A stretch of DNA of 59,253 nucleotides, taken from contig JAGYKR010000005.1 in NCBI GenBank assembly GCA_018401375.1, positions 1 to 59,253 on the forward strand. Reading direction: 5' to 3'. The translations under genes and the position numbers were made by a program. Positions within the stretch are counted from its first letter, which is position 1, and the number at the start of each line of letters is the position of its first letter. Positions 33,022-42,522 of this stretch are shown here, one piece after another. Source of the DNA: Ilumatobacteraceae bacterium. Lineage in GTDB: Bacteria > Actinomycetota > Acidimicrobiia > Acidimicrobiales > Ilumatobacteraceae. Under the pieces are notes generated by a model. The model was not told the origin of the DNA, ran no database searches, and saw only the letters and a program-made list of their open reading frames with translations.

Positions 33022-34071
33022 TCAGCGGCGCCGATCGCCGCGGCGTTCCCATTCGCGTTGTTCTTCCTCGAGTGCGGCCTCCTCGGCCACGAGGCGCTCC
33101 AGGCTCAAAAGCCGTGCCGGATCGAGGGTGCCGGCTTCAATCGACGCCTGCACTGCACACCCGGGCTCTTGATCGTGTTTGCAATCCCGGAATCGGCAGT
33201 GGTCCATCAGTTCAAACAGGTCGGCGAACGCATCCTCGATCCCTCGTCCCGATAGCCACAGGCTGAGGGCGCGCACCCCCGGGGTGTCAATCATCCAGCC
33301 TTCACCTGGAATCGGAATCAACTCCGAAGCCACCGTTGTGTGACGGCCGCGCTGGTCTCCCTCGCGCACCGCTGCGGTGGCCTGGGTGGCACGGCCGGTC
33401 AGGGCGTTCACCAGTGTGGATTTACCCACACCGCTCGCTCCCAGAAAGGCCATCGTGCGATGACCTAAAGCCATTTCGGTGATCTCACCCATTCCGGCCC
33501 CGGAGATCCCGCTCACCACCAAGACCGGTACCCCCACCGCCACCTGCGACAACTCATCACATACCGGGCCGGTGTCTTCCACCAGATCGGCTTTGGTTAA
33601 GACGACCACCGGCTTGGCACCCGAATCAAAAGCCAACACGAGTTCGCGTTCGAGGCGGCGCTGATTAGGAGGTGACCCGCAGGAATGAACGAGGAAGACC
33701 ACATCGATGTTCGCTGCGATCGTGTGAGACTGGGCCCGCGCCCCCTCAAAAGAGGCCCGGCGCACGAACGCACTTTGGCGATCGAGCACGTGCTGCACCC
33801 GCTCCCCGTCAGGAGAAATGACCACCCAGTCGCCCACCGCCACGTCGGCGCCAATATTGCGGACCCGGATCATCTCTGGATGATCGCGACCAAAGATCAC
33901 CGTGCTCCATCCACGATCGAGCCGTGAAACCCGGCCGGGACGCACCAGATCCGGACTTGAATCTGGGCTCGAATCCGCAGCCTCAGGGCTGGCCAGATAT
34001 GTCTCCCAGACAGCCTGCAGCCCAGCAGTCCACCCGAGATCCGGTTTGGCGGCCAGTGCGCGATCTGTCAT
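33022..34071 (-). CDS. rsgA: Ribosome small-subunit GTPase RsgA
   Basis: A 349-residue circularly permuted GTPase that helps late maturation of the 30S subunit. The OB-like domain comes first; then LTKADL (G4) precedes GASGVGKSTLVNALTG (G1) and IDTPGVRALS (G3), the permuted order. The C-terminal zinc knuckle is CRFRDCKHDQEPGCAVQ. A TAGCGT box lies 9 bases before the ATG at 34071. It converges with the DUF952 gene with a 5-base gap. Confidence 0.95.
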   Translation of the reverse strand: MTDRALAAKPDLGWTAGLQAVWETYLASPEAADSSPDSSPDLVRPGRVSRLDRGWSTVIFGRDHPEMIRVRNIGADVAVGDWVVISPDGERVQHVLDRQSAFVRRASFEGARAQSHTIAANIDVVFLVHSCGSPPNQRRLERELVLAFDSGAKPVVVLTKADLVEDTGPVCDELSQVAVGVPVLVVSGISGAGMGEITEMALGHRTMAFLGASGVGKSTLVNALTGRATQATAAVREGDQRGRHTTVASELIPIPGEGWMIDTPGVRALSLWLSGRGIEDAFADLFELMDHCRFRDCKHDQEPGCAVQASIEAGTLDPARLLSLERLVAEEAALEEEQREWERRGDRRR

Positions 34072-34103
34072 CTGCGCTCAACGCTACTGGCCGCTCGGAT
34101 CGC

Positions 34104-36440
34104 TCAGTTGGAGACCAGCTCGGGCTCTTCAGCGAGATGATCACTCGGGGCGGGCCCCTCCACATTGAGGCGCGGCAGGATCCGATCCAGCCAGGCCGGC
34201 AACCACCAGTTGCGCTCGCCGAGCAAGGCCATCGTGGCCGGCACCAACAGCATGCGCACCAGGGTTGCGTCGAGGAACACCGCAACGGCGAGTCCCACGC
34301 CAAACAGTTTCAGGATCCGGTTGTCTTCAAGCAGGAAACTGCCGAACACCACGACCATGATCGCAGCAGCCGCCGTGATCACCCGCGCCGTGGCGGCGAG
34401 GCCGTCCGCGACTGATCCAACAGCATCACGAGTCCGGTCCCATTCCTCACGGATCCGAGACAACAAAAACACCTCGTAGTCCATAGACAATCCGAACACG
34501 ATCGCAAACATGATCATCGGCACGAAAGGTTCAATCGGAGCCGGCTCCACCCCAAACACTGACTTCAGCCACCCCCACTGGAAGATCGCGACCACTACCC
34601 CATAGGCCGAGGCGATCGAGATGATGTTCATCAGCACCGCCTTGATCGGGACAAGAATCGAGCGGAACACCATCATCAACAACACAAACGACACGAGCAA
34701 CACCACGCCGATGAAGATGATCAATCGTTCCGAGAGGTAAGCGGTGAAGTCGATGGAGATGGCCACTGACCCGGCTACATAGACCTCAAGGGGACTATCT
34801 CCGAGGGCGGCCGGGATCACCTCCGACCGCAAGCGCTCCACCAAGTTCACGGTGGCCTGATCCTGCGGTGAGGTGGTGGGCACCACCTGAATCAAAAACG
34901 CCGTCGGGTTCTCCATTGCGTTAGGCAGCGGTGGGGACACGGTCTGTACACCCGGATCAGCGCCAACAGCGGCGGCGAGAGCAACAAGATCGCCCATCTG
35001 GTTCATGCCATTCATCTCACCTGTGATGGTCAACGGACCGTTGAACCCGGGGCCGAAGCCCTCTGCCAACAAGTCATAGGCCTTGCGGGTGGTGGTGTTT
35101 GGAGCGAAGTTGCCTTCGTCAGAGAACCCGAGCCGGAGCGATAGTGCTGGCGCCGCAAGCAGCAACAACGTTGCAGCGCCGATGAACAGCATGCTCCAGG
35201 GATGGGCCTGCACGAAACGGCTCCACAGATACGGCAAGGTGGTCCGAGGTTCTTTAGGAATCCTGGCTGGGAGGGCTTTGCGCAAGGGGGCGACCGCAAA
35301 GCCTGCAAGCAGAATCACACCGGCGATCGGAGCAGCAAACAACAGCGCATGAACTCCGAGCCCGGCACCGAGCAGGGCGATGGACAAGAACCCTGAGGCG
35401 ATGATCCCTCTCCAGCGAGTGATCTCAATCCGCTCCTGAGCAAACCCCAAGAAGGCTGGCAACAAGGTCACTGCGGCGATCATCGTTACCGCCACCGTGG
35501 TGGCTGCACCGATCCCAAGGCCGGAGATGAACTGCAGTCCGATCAGCAACATCCCGAGCAATGACACCACCACGGTCAGGCCGGCGAATAGCACCGCCCG
35601 GCCAGCGGTGTCCATCGCGAGTACTGCGGCTTCCTCATAGGACAGACCGCGTCGGACCTCATCGCGAAACCGAGTCACGATGAACAGCGAGTAGTCGATT
35701 CCAACGGCGAGACCAAGCATCGCTCCGAGGGTGACTGCAAAGTCCGGGATCCCCATCACCTGCGAGATGATGGCCACGAGGCTCGCCCCGATCCCCACCC
35801 CAAACAACGCCACCCCGATTGGCAGACCCATCGCCATGACTGAACCAAAGGACAGAATCAAAATCACGATTGCAAAGGCGAGACCAATCAGCTCAGTCTC
35901 AGGCGGATCAAACTCTGAGAGCGCCTGTCCGCCAACTTCCACCTGCAGACCTTGGACCACGGGGATGAGAGCGGCAATCTCCGCGGCAATCTCCTCGCCG
36001 ATCTCCATCATCTCCGTCTGGCCGAGGGTGGAGCGCAGATTCAATGTCGCATAAGCAATAGTGCCATCGGCATTGATGCGCGGGACACCTCCCATCTCCA
36101 CCGGCGGGGCGCTATACGGACTGGTCACCGACACTCCATCGATGGCCGCCACCTCGGTAAAGAGTTCTTCCATGGCAGCCACCACTTCAGGATCAGTGAC
36201 CCCACGTGCTGTTCGGAACACGATCGATGCGGACTGCCCACCTCCCCCGGCTTCACCAAATCCCTCGGTCAACACAGCGATCCCTGTGGCACTCTCTGAG
36301 GCCGGGATCTCAAACTCACTCGAGTAGTCCGATCCGATGACGGCGTTGCTGAGGATTCCGATCCCGAGCAGGGATAGCACCCAAATGGCGAGGGTGGCGC
36401 GGCGACGTACAAAACACCATCGGGCGAGTCGAGCAAGCAT
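34104..36440 (-). CDS. MMPL/RND-family membrane exporter
   Basis: A 778-residue transporter with 11-12 predicted membrane helices in two repeats, each with a large external loop. VGIDYSLFIVTRFRDEVRRG and GLSMDYEVFLLSRIREEWDR are the duplicated RND motifs with the conserved Asp. Actinobacterial relatives export lipids or drugs using proton flow. ATG 36440 (GGAG upstream) is preferred to the TTG at 36452. The divergent TetR gene and the two dyads between them strongly suggest repression by that regulator. Confidence 0.92.
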   Translation of the reverse strand: MLARLARWCFVRRRATLAIWVLSLLGIGILSNAVIGSDYSSEFEIPASESATGIAVLTEGFGEAGGGGQSASIVFRTARGVTDPEVVAAMEELFTEVAAIDGVSVTSPYSAPPVEMGGVPRINADGTIAYATLNLRSTLGQTEMMEIGEEIAAEIAALIPVVQGLQVEVGGQALSEFDPPETELIGLAFAIVILILSFGSVMAMGLPIGVALFGVGIGASLVAIISQVMGIPDFAVTLGAMLGLAVGIDYSLFIVTRFRDEVRRGLSYEEAAVLAMDTAGRAVLFAGLTVVVSLLGMLLIGLQFISGLGIGAATTVAVTMIAAVTLLPAFLGFAQERIEITRWRGIIASGFLSIALLGAGLGVHALLFAAPIAGVILLAGFAVAPLRKALPARIPKEPRTTLPYLWSRFVQAHPWSMLFIGAATLLLLAAPALSLRLGFSDEGNFAPNTTTRKAYDLLAEGFGPGFNGPLTITGEMNGMNQMGDLVALAAAVGADPGVQTVSPPLPNAMENPTAFLIQVVPTTSPQDQATVNLVERLRSEVIPAALGDSPLEVYVAGSVAISIDFTAYLSERLIIFIGVVLLVSFVLLMMVFRSILVPIKAVLMNIISIASAYGVVVAIFQWGWLKSVFGVEPAPIEPFVPMIMFAIVFGLSMDYEVFLLSRIREEWDRTRDAVGSVADGLAATARVITAAAAIMVVVFGSFLLEDNRILKLFGVGLAVAVFLDATLVRMLLVPATMALLGERNWWLPAWLDRILPRLNVEGPAPSDHLAEEPELVSN

Positions 36441-36477
36441 GAGTGACTCCAAACAAGATCAGGGGGAACGGCCGAAA

Positions 36478-36495
36478 CGCTACTAGTGCGTAGCG
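36478..36495. promoter_or_regulatory. TetR-type operator copy 1
   Basis: CGCTAC-N6-GTAGCG, a perfect 18-bp dyad 38 bases upstream of the MMPL start codon. An identical arrangement occurs before the tetR gene. Confidence 0.7.
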
Positions 36496-36595
36496 ATTGA
36501 TTCCACGCCGCAACGACACATCGGTTGAGATTTTTATCCATCCCCAACGAAATTCTTCCGCTCTCCCCCGATTACACCCTAAGCGCCACCAGAAT

Positions 36596-36613
36596 CGCTA
36601 CTCTGTCGTAGCG
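36596..36613. promoter_or_regulatory. TetR-type operator copy 2
   Basis: CGCTAC-N6-GTAGCG again, ending 2 bases before the ATG of the TetR gene. It covers TACTCT, a likely -10 box, so bound repressor would block its own transcription. Confidence 0.72.
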
Positions 36614-36615
36614 TC

Positions 36616-37176
36616 ATGTCCCGATCTGCCGAAGCTCGCCAAAAGGCCCTCACTGCGGCTACTGATCTGTTACGAGTTCGCGGCATCCCCGGTTTCACAG
36701 TGGAAGAAGTCGCCAAGACCTCCGGTGTGGCTAAGACCACCATCTATCGACATTGGCCAAACGCTGATCATCTTTTAGCCGAAGCCGTCTCCTGTCAGAT
36801 CGCACCTCTCCCCACCCCAAACACCGGCTCCCTTGAAGGTGATCTCCGAGCGTTCTTTTCTGCGGTAGTCCCTCCCGAAAGCCTCGAATCCCTCGCTCAG
36901 ATGTTGACCGGGGTCCTTTACGCAGCAACCTACGACCCGGCGATTCGTGCTGCACTCGAAGAGGCCGTGAGTCGCAGAACCGGTCCCATCAAGACGATCA
37001 TCGAGCTCGCTCAAGCCCGTGGCGAGGTGCCGGCTTACGTGGATCCGGAACGGGCCGTGGACCTCGTCGAAGGCCCATTTTTGTTTGCCGTCTTGACAGG
37101 GCGTTTAACGTTCCAGCCGTCAGAAGTCGACGAGTTGCTGGGATTGATCGTTGCGGGCCTCACCGCAGTCCGATAG
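36616..37176 (+). CDS. TetR-family repressor, probably of the MMPL exporter
   Basis: The 186-residue protein has an N-terminal helix-turn-helix (GFTVEEVAKTSGVAKTTIYR, then HWPNADHLLAEAV) followed by a helical ligand-binding domain of the TetR C-terminal type found in AcrR-like regulators. It is divergent from the MMPL exporter, and both start regions carry the same dyad. The ligand is unknown; exported lipids or drugs are likely. Confidence 0.9.
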   Translation: MSRSAEARQKALTAATDLLRVRGIPGFTVEEVAKTSGVAKTTIYRHWPNADHLLAEAVSCQIAPLPTPNTGSLEGDLRAFFSAVVPPESLESLAQMLTGVLYAATYDPAIRAALEEAVSRRTGPIKTIIELAQARGEVPAYVDPERAVDLVEGPFLFAVLTGRLTFQPSEVDELLGLIVAGLTAVR

Positions 37177-37197
37177 ACCCCACTGCAGAATGTGATG

Positions 37198-37220
37198 TCA
37201 CACCGAGCTCTCTGGTGTGA
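37198..37220. promoter_or_regulatory. Inverted repeat upstream of topA, copy A
   Basis: TCACACC and GGTGTGA are perfect 7-base arms around 9 bases. It lies 21 bases after the tetR stop. No T-run follows, so it is not an obvious terminator. Confidence 0.5.
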
Positions 37221-37234
37221 GATACCCCCTTAAT

Positions 37235-37257
37235 GATTCAGTTCTGTGGGCTGAATC
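37235..37257. promoter_or_regulatory. Inverted repeat upstream of topA, copy B
   Basis: GATTCAG and CTGAATC are perfect 7-base arms around 9 bases, the same geometry as the preceding dyad but with another sequence. It ends 19 bases before the topA ATG. Confidence 0.5.
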
Positions 37258-37276
37258 AGATGTATGAAAGGTACCG

Positions 37277-40018
37277 ATGGCTAAGCCACTCGTAGTCGTG
37301 GAGTCACCCGCCAAGGCCAAGACCATCTCACGGTTCCTCGGCGACGCCTTCGACGTGCGCGCCTCGGTGGGCCACGTGGCCGATCTGCCCTCCAAGGGCT
37401 TGGCGGTGGATGTCGACAACGGGTTTAAGCCCACGTACGAGTTAACCGACCGAGGGTCCCAGGTGATCAAAGACCTCAAGGCTGCGTTAAAGAACGCCAG
37501 CGAGCTCTACCTCGCAACAGACGAAGACCGCGAGGGGGAAGCGATCAGCTGGCACCTCCTTGAGTACTTGAAGCCCAAAGTTCCGGTGAAGCGGATGGTG
37601 TTCCACGAGATCACCAAAGCGGCCATCGAGCACGCCGTCGCCAATCCCCGCAGCATCGACTACGGGCTCGTGGATGCCGCTGAAACTCGCCGGATCCTCG
37701 ATCGGCTGTACGGCTATGAAGTCTCCCCCGTACTGTGGCGGCGCGTTAACCGGGGACTGTCCGCAGGTCGGGTGCAGAGCCCATCGATCCGTTTGATCGT
37801 GGAACGCGAGCGTGAACGGATCGCGTTCGTCACCGCTGAGTATTGGAGCATCGACCTATCCACGGCCACCAGCCCGGCCTTTTCGGCCAACCTGGTTTCC
37901 GTCAACGGGACCAAGGTTGCCAGCGGCAAGGACTTCAACGAGGCCGGAGTCCCTGACACAAAGGTGATTGCGCTTCCCGAGGCCAGAGCCCGAGCACTCG
38001 CCAGTGGCCTGGAGCCCGCCACCTTCACCATCCGTTCGGTAGAAGAACGGCCCTATCGATCATCACCAAAAGCTCCGTTCATGACTTCCACCTTGCAACA
38101 AGAGGCTGGACGTCGTTTGCGTCTGTCCGCCCAGCAGGTGATGCGTGTCGCCCAAAGCCTGTACGAGCAGGGCTACATCACCTACATGCGTACCGACAAT
38201 GTGGTCATGTCCGCCGAAGCGATGGGTGCGGTCCGCGATGCCGTGTCGGCTCAGTACGGGGCGAACTTCTTGTCCCCCTCTCCCAAGCAGTACGCCTCTA
38301 AGGTCAAAAACGCCCAGGAAGCCCACGAGGCGATCCGGCCGACCACGCCGTTACGCAGCCCGGAGCAGGTGGGGAACGAACTCAACCGGACCGACCTCGC
38401 CCTGTACAGGCTGATTTGGCAACGCACCTTGGCCTCCCAGATGGCAGACGCCACCGGTACCACGGTCAGCCTCCGACTCGGCGCAGTATCTGAGGGAACT
38501 GAGCCGGGAACCGACTGCGAGTTCGCCGCCTCTGGAACCACAATCACGTTCCCGGGATACCGAGCCGTGTACGCCCAGCGCAGCGCATCGACATCGAAAT
38601 CCACATCCGGAGTAGACGAAGAAGAGCCAGACAACGGTGGTGATTCCTCCGGTGAAGAGGACGCCAAAGAGGCTTTATTGCCGGTTGTGGCTGTGGGAGA
38701 CCAGGTCCCTGTGGCCTCAATTATCCCGAATGGCCATCACACCACCCCTCCTGCCCGCTACACCGAAGCCTCGTTAGTCAAGAAACTTGAAGAGCTGGGG
38801 ATCGGCCGGCCTTCCACCTGGGCATCGGTGATTCAGACCATCCAAGACCGCGGCTATGTCTGGAAGAAGGGTCAGGCCCTGACCCCGACGTGGACTGCGT
38901 TTGCGGTGGTCGGTTTGATGGAGCAGCACTTTGACACTCTTGTGGACTATGGATTTACGGCGCGGATCGAAACGGATCTCGACTCCATCGCCAACGGCAC
39001 CGGTGATAAAGACTCCTGGCTACATCGCTTCTATTTCGGTGATCAGGCGGAACTGATCGGTTTGAAGAGGCTGGTAGAGGAGAACCTCGACTCGATTGAT
39101 GCTGCAGCGATCAATACCTTTGAACTCGGCCCTGATCCTGATGGCACCATGATCGTGGTCAAGCCCGGCAAGTACGGACCGTATGTGAAGCGCGGTGAGG
39201 ACACCGCAAGCGTTCCTGAGGATCTGACACCTGATGAACTGACAGTGGCCAAAGCCCTTGAGCTTCTCGCCGCCCCTAAGAGCGATGAGCCAATCGGGGA
39301 GCATGAGGGGCTCCCGGTATTCGTCAAGACCGGCCGCTACGGCCCGTATGTGCAATGGGGCACCCCTGAGCAGTTGCCACCCGGCTTATCCAAGCCCAAG
39401 ATGTCCAGCCTGTTCTCCACGATGACCCCAGAGCGCACCAGCCTCGCCGAGGCCATTGAGTTACTCGGGATCCCCCGCACCGTTGGGGTGGATCCCGCCG
39501 ATGGGACAGAGATTCTGGCGATGAACGGCCGTTACGGCCCGTATCTCTCCAAAGGCAAGGACAACCGTCCGCTTACGAACGAAGAACAGATTCTGACCGT
39601 CACCTTGGAACAGGCGCTCTCGATCTACTCCCAACCAAAAGTGTTCAATCGCGGTGGCCGCAACCCGGGTGCCGCAGGACCATTGCGCGAGTTTGGGGAA
39701 GACCCGATCAGCACCCGAGCGGTGGTGGCCAAAGAAGGCAAGTTCGGTCTCTACGTCACCGATGGTGAAACCAACGCAACCCTCGGCAAAGGGGACCGCA
39801 TCGAAGAAATGCTCCCCGAGCGAGCCTTTGAGTTATTGGCCCTGCGCCGTGAACGCGCCGCCGCCGGTGGTGGGGCTCCATCACGGGGCCGCAAAAAAGC
39901 GGCCGCCCGAAAGTCCCCGGCCAAAAAATCGGCCGCAAAGAAGTCACCAGCCAAAAAATCTCCGGCCAAAAAATCGGCCGCGAAAAAATCGGCCGCGAAA
40001 GAATCTCCGGCTGGCTGA
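37277..40018 (+). CDS. topA: DNA topoisomerase I
   Basis: The 913-residue type IA topoisomerase relaxes negative supercoils. The TOPRIM domain begins KPLVVVESPAKAKTISRFL, and the catalytic tyrosine is Tyr303 in YITYMRTDN. Zinc fingers are absent; instead several repeats of the GRYGPYVQWG / GRYGPYLSKG type fill the C-terminal region, as in other actinobacteria. The last 40 residues are Lys/Ala/Ser/Pro repeats (AKKSPAKKS units) that bind DNA. GAAAGG precedes the ATG. Confidence 0.96.
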   Translation: MAKPLVVVESPAKAKTISRFLGDAFDVRASVGHVADLPSKGLAVDVDNGFKPTYELTDRGSQVIKDLKAALKNASELYLATDEDREGEAISWHLLEYLKPKVPVKRMVFHEITKAAIEHAVANPRSIDYGLVDAAETRRILDRLYGYEVSPVLWRRVNRGLSAGRVQSPSIRLIVERERERIAFVTAEYWSIDLSTATSPAFSANLVSVNGTKVASGKDFNEAGVPDTKVIALPEARARALASGLEPATFTIRSVEERPYRSSPKAPFMTSTLQQEAGRRLRLSAQQVMRVAQSLYEQGYITYMRTDNVVMSAEAMGAVRDAVSAQYGANFLSPSPKQYASKVKNAQEAHEAIRPTTPLRSPEQVGNELNRTDLALYRLIWQRTLASQMADATGTTVSLRLGAVSEGTEPGTDCEFAASGTTITFPGYRAVYAQRSASTSKSTSGVDEEEPDNGGDSSGEEDAKEALLPVVAVGDQVPVASIIPNGHHTTPPARYTEASLVKKLEELGIGRPSTWASVIQTIQDRGYVWKKGQALTPTWTAFAVVGLMEQHFDTLVDYGFTARIETDLDSIANGTGDKDSWLHRFYFGDQAELIGLKRLVEENLDSIDAAAINTFELGPDPDGTMIVVKPGKYGPYVKRGEDTASVPEDLTPDELTVAKALELLAAPKSDEPIGEHEGLPVFVKTGRYGPYVQWGTPEQLPPGLSKPKMSSLFSTMTPERTSLAEAIELLGIPRTVGVDPADGTEILAMNGRYGPYLSKGKDNRPLTNEEQILTVTLEQALSIYSQPKVFNRGGRNPGAAGPLREFGEDPISTRAVVAKEGKFGLYVTDGETNATLGKGDRIEEMLPERAFELLALRRERAAAGGGAPSRGRKKAAARKSPAKKSAAKKSPAKKSPAKKSAAKKSAAKESPAG

Positions 40019-40023
40019 GCGAG

Positions 40024-41379
40024 TCAACTCACGATCAAAGCGGTCACCATGCCGAACATGCCATCGGCTCGCTCAGCGTGGGTCAAGATGTGGCAGTGCC
40101 AGGCCCATACACCGGGTTCCTTAATCAGGTGCACAACCGTCCACCGTTCGCCCGGAGCGATATTAAACGTGTCTCCAGCCCACGGCACGAGCAACTCCAC
40201 ACCATCGCGAGCGATCACCCAACCGATCGGTTGATGCAGGTGCATCGGGTGTGGCATTAATCCTTCGTTGTAGTAGTTGACCATGATCATGTCGCCCACG
40301 TTGGCGAAGTACGGCTCGGTGGCGGGGAAGCTTTTGCCGTTCAGGCTCAGCCCGATCACCCCGGCGTCGTTCAGCACCATGTTGATGATCTGATCAGGAG
40401 TCTCTTTGAAACCCTGCTCTACGAGCACCTCGGGGACTTCCATCTGGCCGATGGTCACCGCTCCGAACATGCCGTCGAGAACCTGCTCAGCGCCTGAGTG
40501 CGAGTGGTAGATACCCACTGCCTTTTCCACGGCAGTGAACTCATAGGTGAACGTGGTTCCCGGAGCCACCGAGACCTGGGTGTAGGGAGGCACGCCGTCT
40601 TGATCATTCTTCACGTATACGCCGTGCCAGTGGATTGAGGTCGGGGAGGGCAGTTGGTTCTCAAGAACCACCTGCACCCGATCGCCCACCTCAAAATGTA
40701 ACCACGGTGCCGGCACTGTGCCGTTATAGGTCCACGCCTGCACGATCTTGCCGGGCTCCACCTCCCAGTCCACAATCTCTGCGGTCAGATCAAAACGCTT
40801 CGTCCCATCTCCAAGAACTGTGGGTTCCAGTCGCTGACCACCAAAAGGTGACTTGGCCTCCTCCACGAACCGCCAGGCCCGTTCATCCATAGCAGCATCC
40901 ATCGATTGCCAATCCGGGAATCCATGCAGATGGTCCACACCATCGACACTCCCTGTCAGTGGTCCTGGGACGGCATTAATCAAGATGTGTAACTCGCCGA
41001 TCATCCCCGCCTCGCGATGACCCGGCATATCGCACCACAGGTCAAACACCCCGACGTCAAGGATCCCGAGGTCGAGGGTTTCGCTCTGGCCGGGCTGAAG
41101 GTCACTGGTCCGCTGGCCGAGGATCACAAGGTTGTGCACTGCAGCATCAACGTTGGTCACCTTGATCTGTACCCGCCCGGGCGGGGCCATGATGTGCGGA
41201 GGGGTGAACTTCATCGAGCCCATCTCGATCTCGATCACCGATACCTGGGATCCGCTGCCGGCGGCTTGTTCACCGCCCCCATCAGTGGAAATTGCAAACA
41301 TGCCGAGGAACAGTGCGGCTACCGCCACACCGAAGGCCGCCCACCCAAGAAAAGAACGCTCTTGTGATCGTGTCGTCAT
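40024..41379 (-). CDS. Multicopper oxidase with an N-terminal cupredoxin domain
   Basis: The 451-residue protein starts with a membrane anchor or signal segment (SFLGWAAFGVAVAALFLGMF). A plastocyanin-like domain follows with its own type 1 copper set (HNLVIL, DLWCDMPGHREAGM). Two oxidase domains carry HWHGVYV, YHSHSGAEQ, HPMHLHQPIG and HCHILTHAERADGM for the trinuclear and type 1 coppers. It probably oxidises phenols, metals or Cu(I) outside the membrane. ATG 41379 is preferred to longer starts. A DosR-type box lies about 57 bases upstream, and a DevS-like kinase gene is upstream on the same strand. Confidence 0.88.
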   Translation of the reverse strand: MTTRSQERSFLGWAAFGVAVAALFLGMFAISTDGGGEQAAGSGSQVSVIEIEMGSMKFTPPHIMAPPGRVQIKVTNVDAAVHNLVILGQRTSDLQPGQSETLDLGILDVGVFDLWCDMPGHREAGMIGELHILINAVPGPLTGSVDGVDHLHGFPDWQSMDAAMDERAWRFVEEAKSPFGGQRLEPTVLGDGTKRFDLTAEIVDWEVEPGKIVQAWTYNGTVPAPWLHFEVGDRVQVVLENQLPSPTSIHWHGVYVKNDQDGVPPYTQVSVAPGTTFTYEFTAVEKAVGIYHSHSGAEQVLDGMFGAVTIGQMEVPEVLVEQGFKETPDQIINMVLNDAGVIGLSLNGKSFPATEPYFANVGDMIMVNYYNEGLMPHPMHLHQPIGWVIARDGVELLVPWAGDTFNIAPGERWTVVHLIKEPGVWAWHCHILTHAERADGMFGMVTALIVS

Positions 41380-41435
41380 ACCCGCAGAGTGTTTCGAGAT
41401 CTCCACGCCACCATCAGGGTCGCATTTCCGTCGAG

Positions 41436-41455
41436 ACGAGGACCTAAGTCCCAAC
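41436..41455. promoter_or_regulatory. DosR/DevR-type box before the multicopper oxidase gene
   Basis: The core AGGACCTAAGTCCC matches 12 of 14 positions of the known DosR core GGGACTWWAGTCCC; over the 20-bp consensus 14 positions agree. It lies 57 bases before the oxidase start codon. Confidence 0.55.
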
Positions 41456-41489
41456 CGCAGGCAGATCTGCAGTAGATCTGTACTCAATC

Positions 41490-42509
41490 TCAGTGAAACG
41501 GCACGGTCCACATTAAGACCGAGCCCTCATCTCTTCCCGCCGTCAAGGCGCAGGACCCGCCAAGGGAGGCCGCCCGTGACCGCATGTTCGCCAAGCCGTG
41601 TCCACCGGAATAAGCCCGAGCGAGGTCCTGCGGCGGACCGGATCCGTTATCGGCCACCTTCATCACAACATGGCCTTCAATAATTTCGACGGCCACCACA
41701 ACCTTCGAAGCCTGAGCGTGTCGGGCAACGTTGCCGAGCGCCTCGCGCATCGATGCCACCATCTCGTTGCGAATCTCTTCGGTGATCACCGATTCGAGTG
41801 GTCCTTCGAGACGCAAGGCCGGGGTGAAGCCGAGCACCCGGCTGGATTGAGCCATCACATCGGCTAACTCTTGACCCAAATTGCCGTGCGAGGCTGAGGT
41901 CCCGAGCGTAAACACAATCGTGCGAACCTCAGAGATGATGCGGTCCACCTCGTCAATGGCCGTCTCCAAGCGCGCCTTTAACTCGTCATCTGCGCTAGCG
42001 GCAATTGCCTGAACCGACAGGCCCATCCCGTAAAGATGCTGCAACACCACGTCATGAAGGTCACGGCCGATCCGAACTCGTTCACCGGCCAAGGCGAGCT
42101 GTTCGTTAGCGAGAGCGAGACGGCGCTGATTATCGATCCGATCGGAGACGTCACGCACCGCTGCGATGACGTACTCGGTGCCGTCATGGGTCAACGGGCT
42201 GAGCGAGACCTCCACGGGAACCATCGATCCGTCGCGGCGCAGCAGGGTCAGATCCAACCCAGAGCCCATGGAGCGTTGGGAGGGTCGCGCCATAAATGAG
42301 CGTCGATGCTCCCGATGCGCAGCCCGCAGGGTCTCGGGAACCAGTTCTTCCACGGAGCGCCCGACAAAATCTTCGGCCGGGCGGCCGGTCAGTTGGGCGA
42401 TCGCCGAATTTGCGAAATGGATCACCCCATCGCGTCCCACGATCAACATGCCGTCCGGGGACCTGTCCAGAGCATGTAGCAACAAACCGCTGTCCAGCAT
42501 TGTGCTCAC
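41490..42509 (-). CDS. DevS-like PAS sensor histidine kinase
   Basis: The 339-residue kinase is soluble. A PAS domain (residues about 10-125, with GMLIVGRDGVIHFANSAIAQ and LLRRDGSMVPVEVSLSPL) precedes a HisKA_3 dimerisation helix ERVRIGRDLHDVVLQHLYGM whose His is phosphorylated, then a HATPase domain with NVARHAQASKV and GHGLANMRSRA. The kinase half resembles DevS/DosT, but their haem GAF domains are missing. GTG 42509 follows TACCGT by 7 bases, which sets the start. The DevR-like regulator is divergent. Confidence 0.87.
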   Translation of the reverse strand: MSTMLDSGLLLHALDRSPDGMLIVGRDGVIHFANSAIAQLTGRPAEDFVGRSVEELVPETLRAAHREHRRSFMARPSQRSMGSGLDLTLLRRDGSMVPVEVSLSPLTHDGTEYVIAAVRDVSDRIDNQRRLALANEQLALAGERVRIGRDLHDVVLQHLYGMGLSVQAIAASADDELKARLETAIDEVDRIISEVRTIVFTLGTSASHGNLGQELADVMAQSSRVLGFTPALRLEGPLESVITEEIRNEMVASMREALGNVARHAQASKVVVAVEIIEGHVVMKVADNGSGPPQDLARAYSGGHGLANMRSRAASLGGSCALTAGRDEGSVLMWTVPFH

Positions 42510-42516
42510 TGAGCCA

Positions 42517-42522
42517 ACGGTA
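42517..42522 (-). promoter_or_regulatory. TANNNT -10 box of the DevS-like gene
   Basis: TACCGT on the minus strand lies 7 bases before GTG 42509. Direct repeats CTCACTGAG at 42505-42513 and 42525-42533, exactly 20 bases apart, flank it. Confidence 0.55.
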
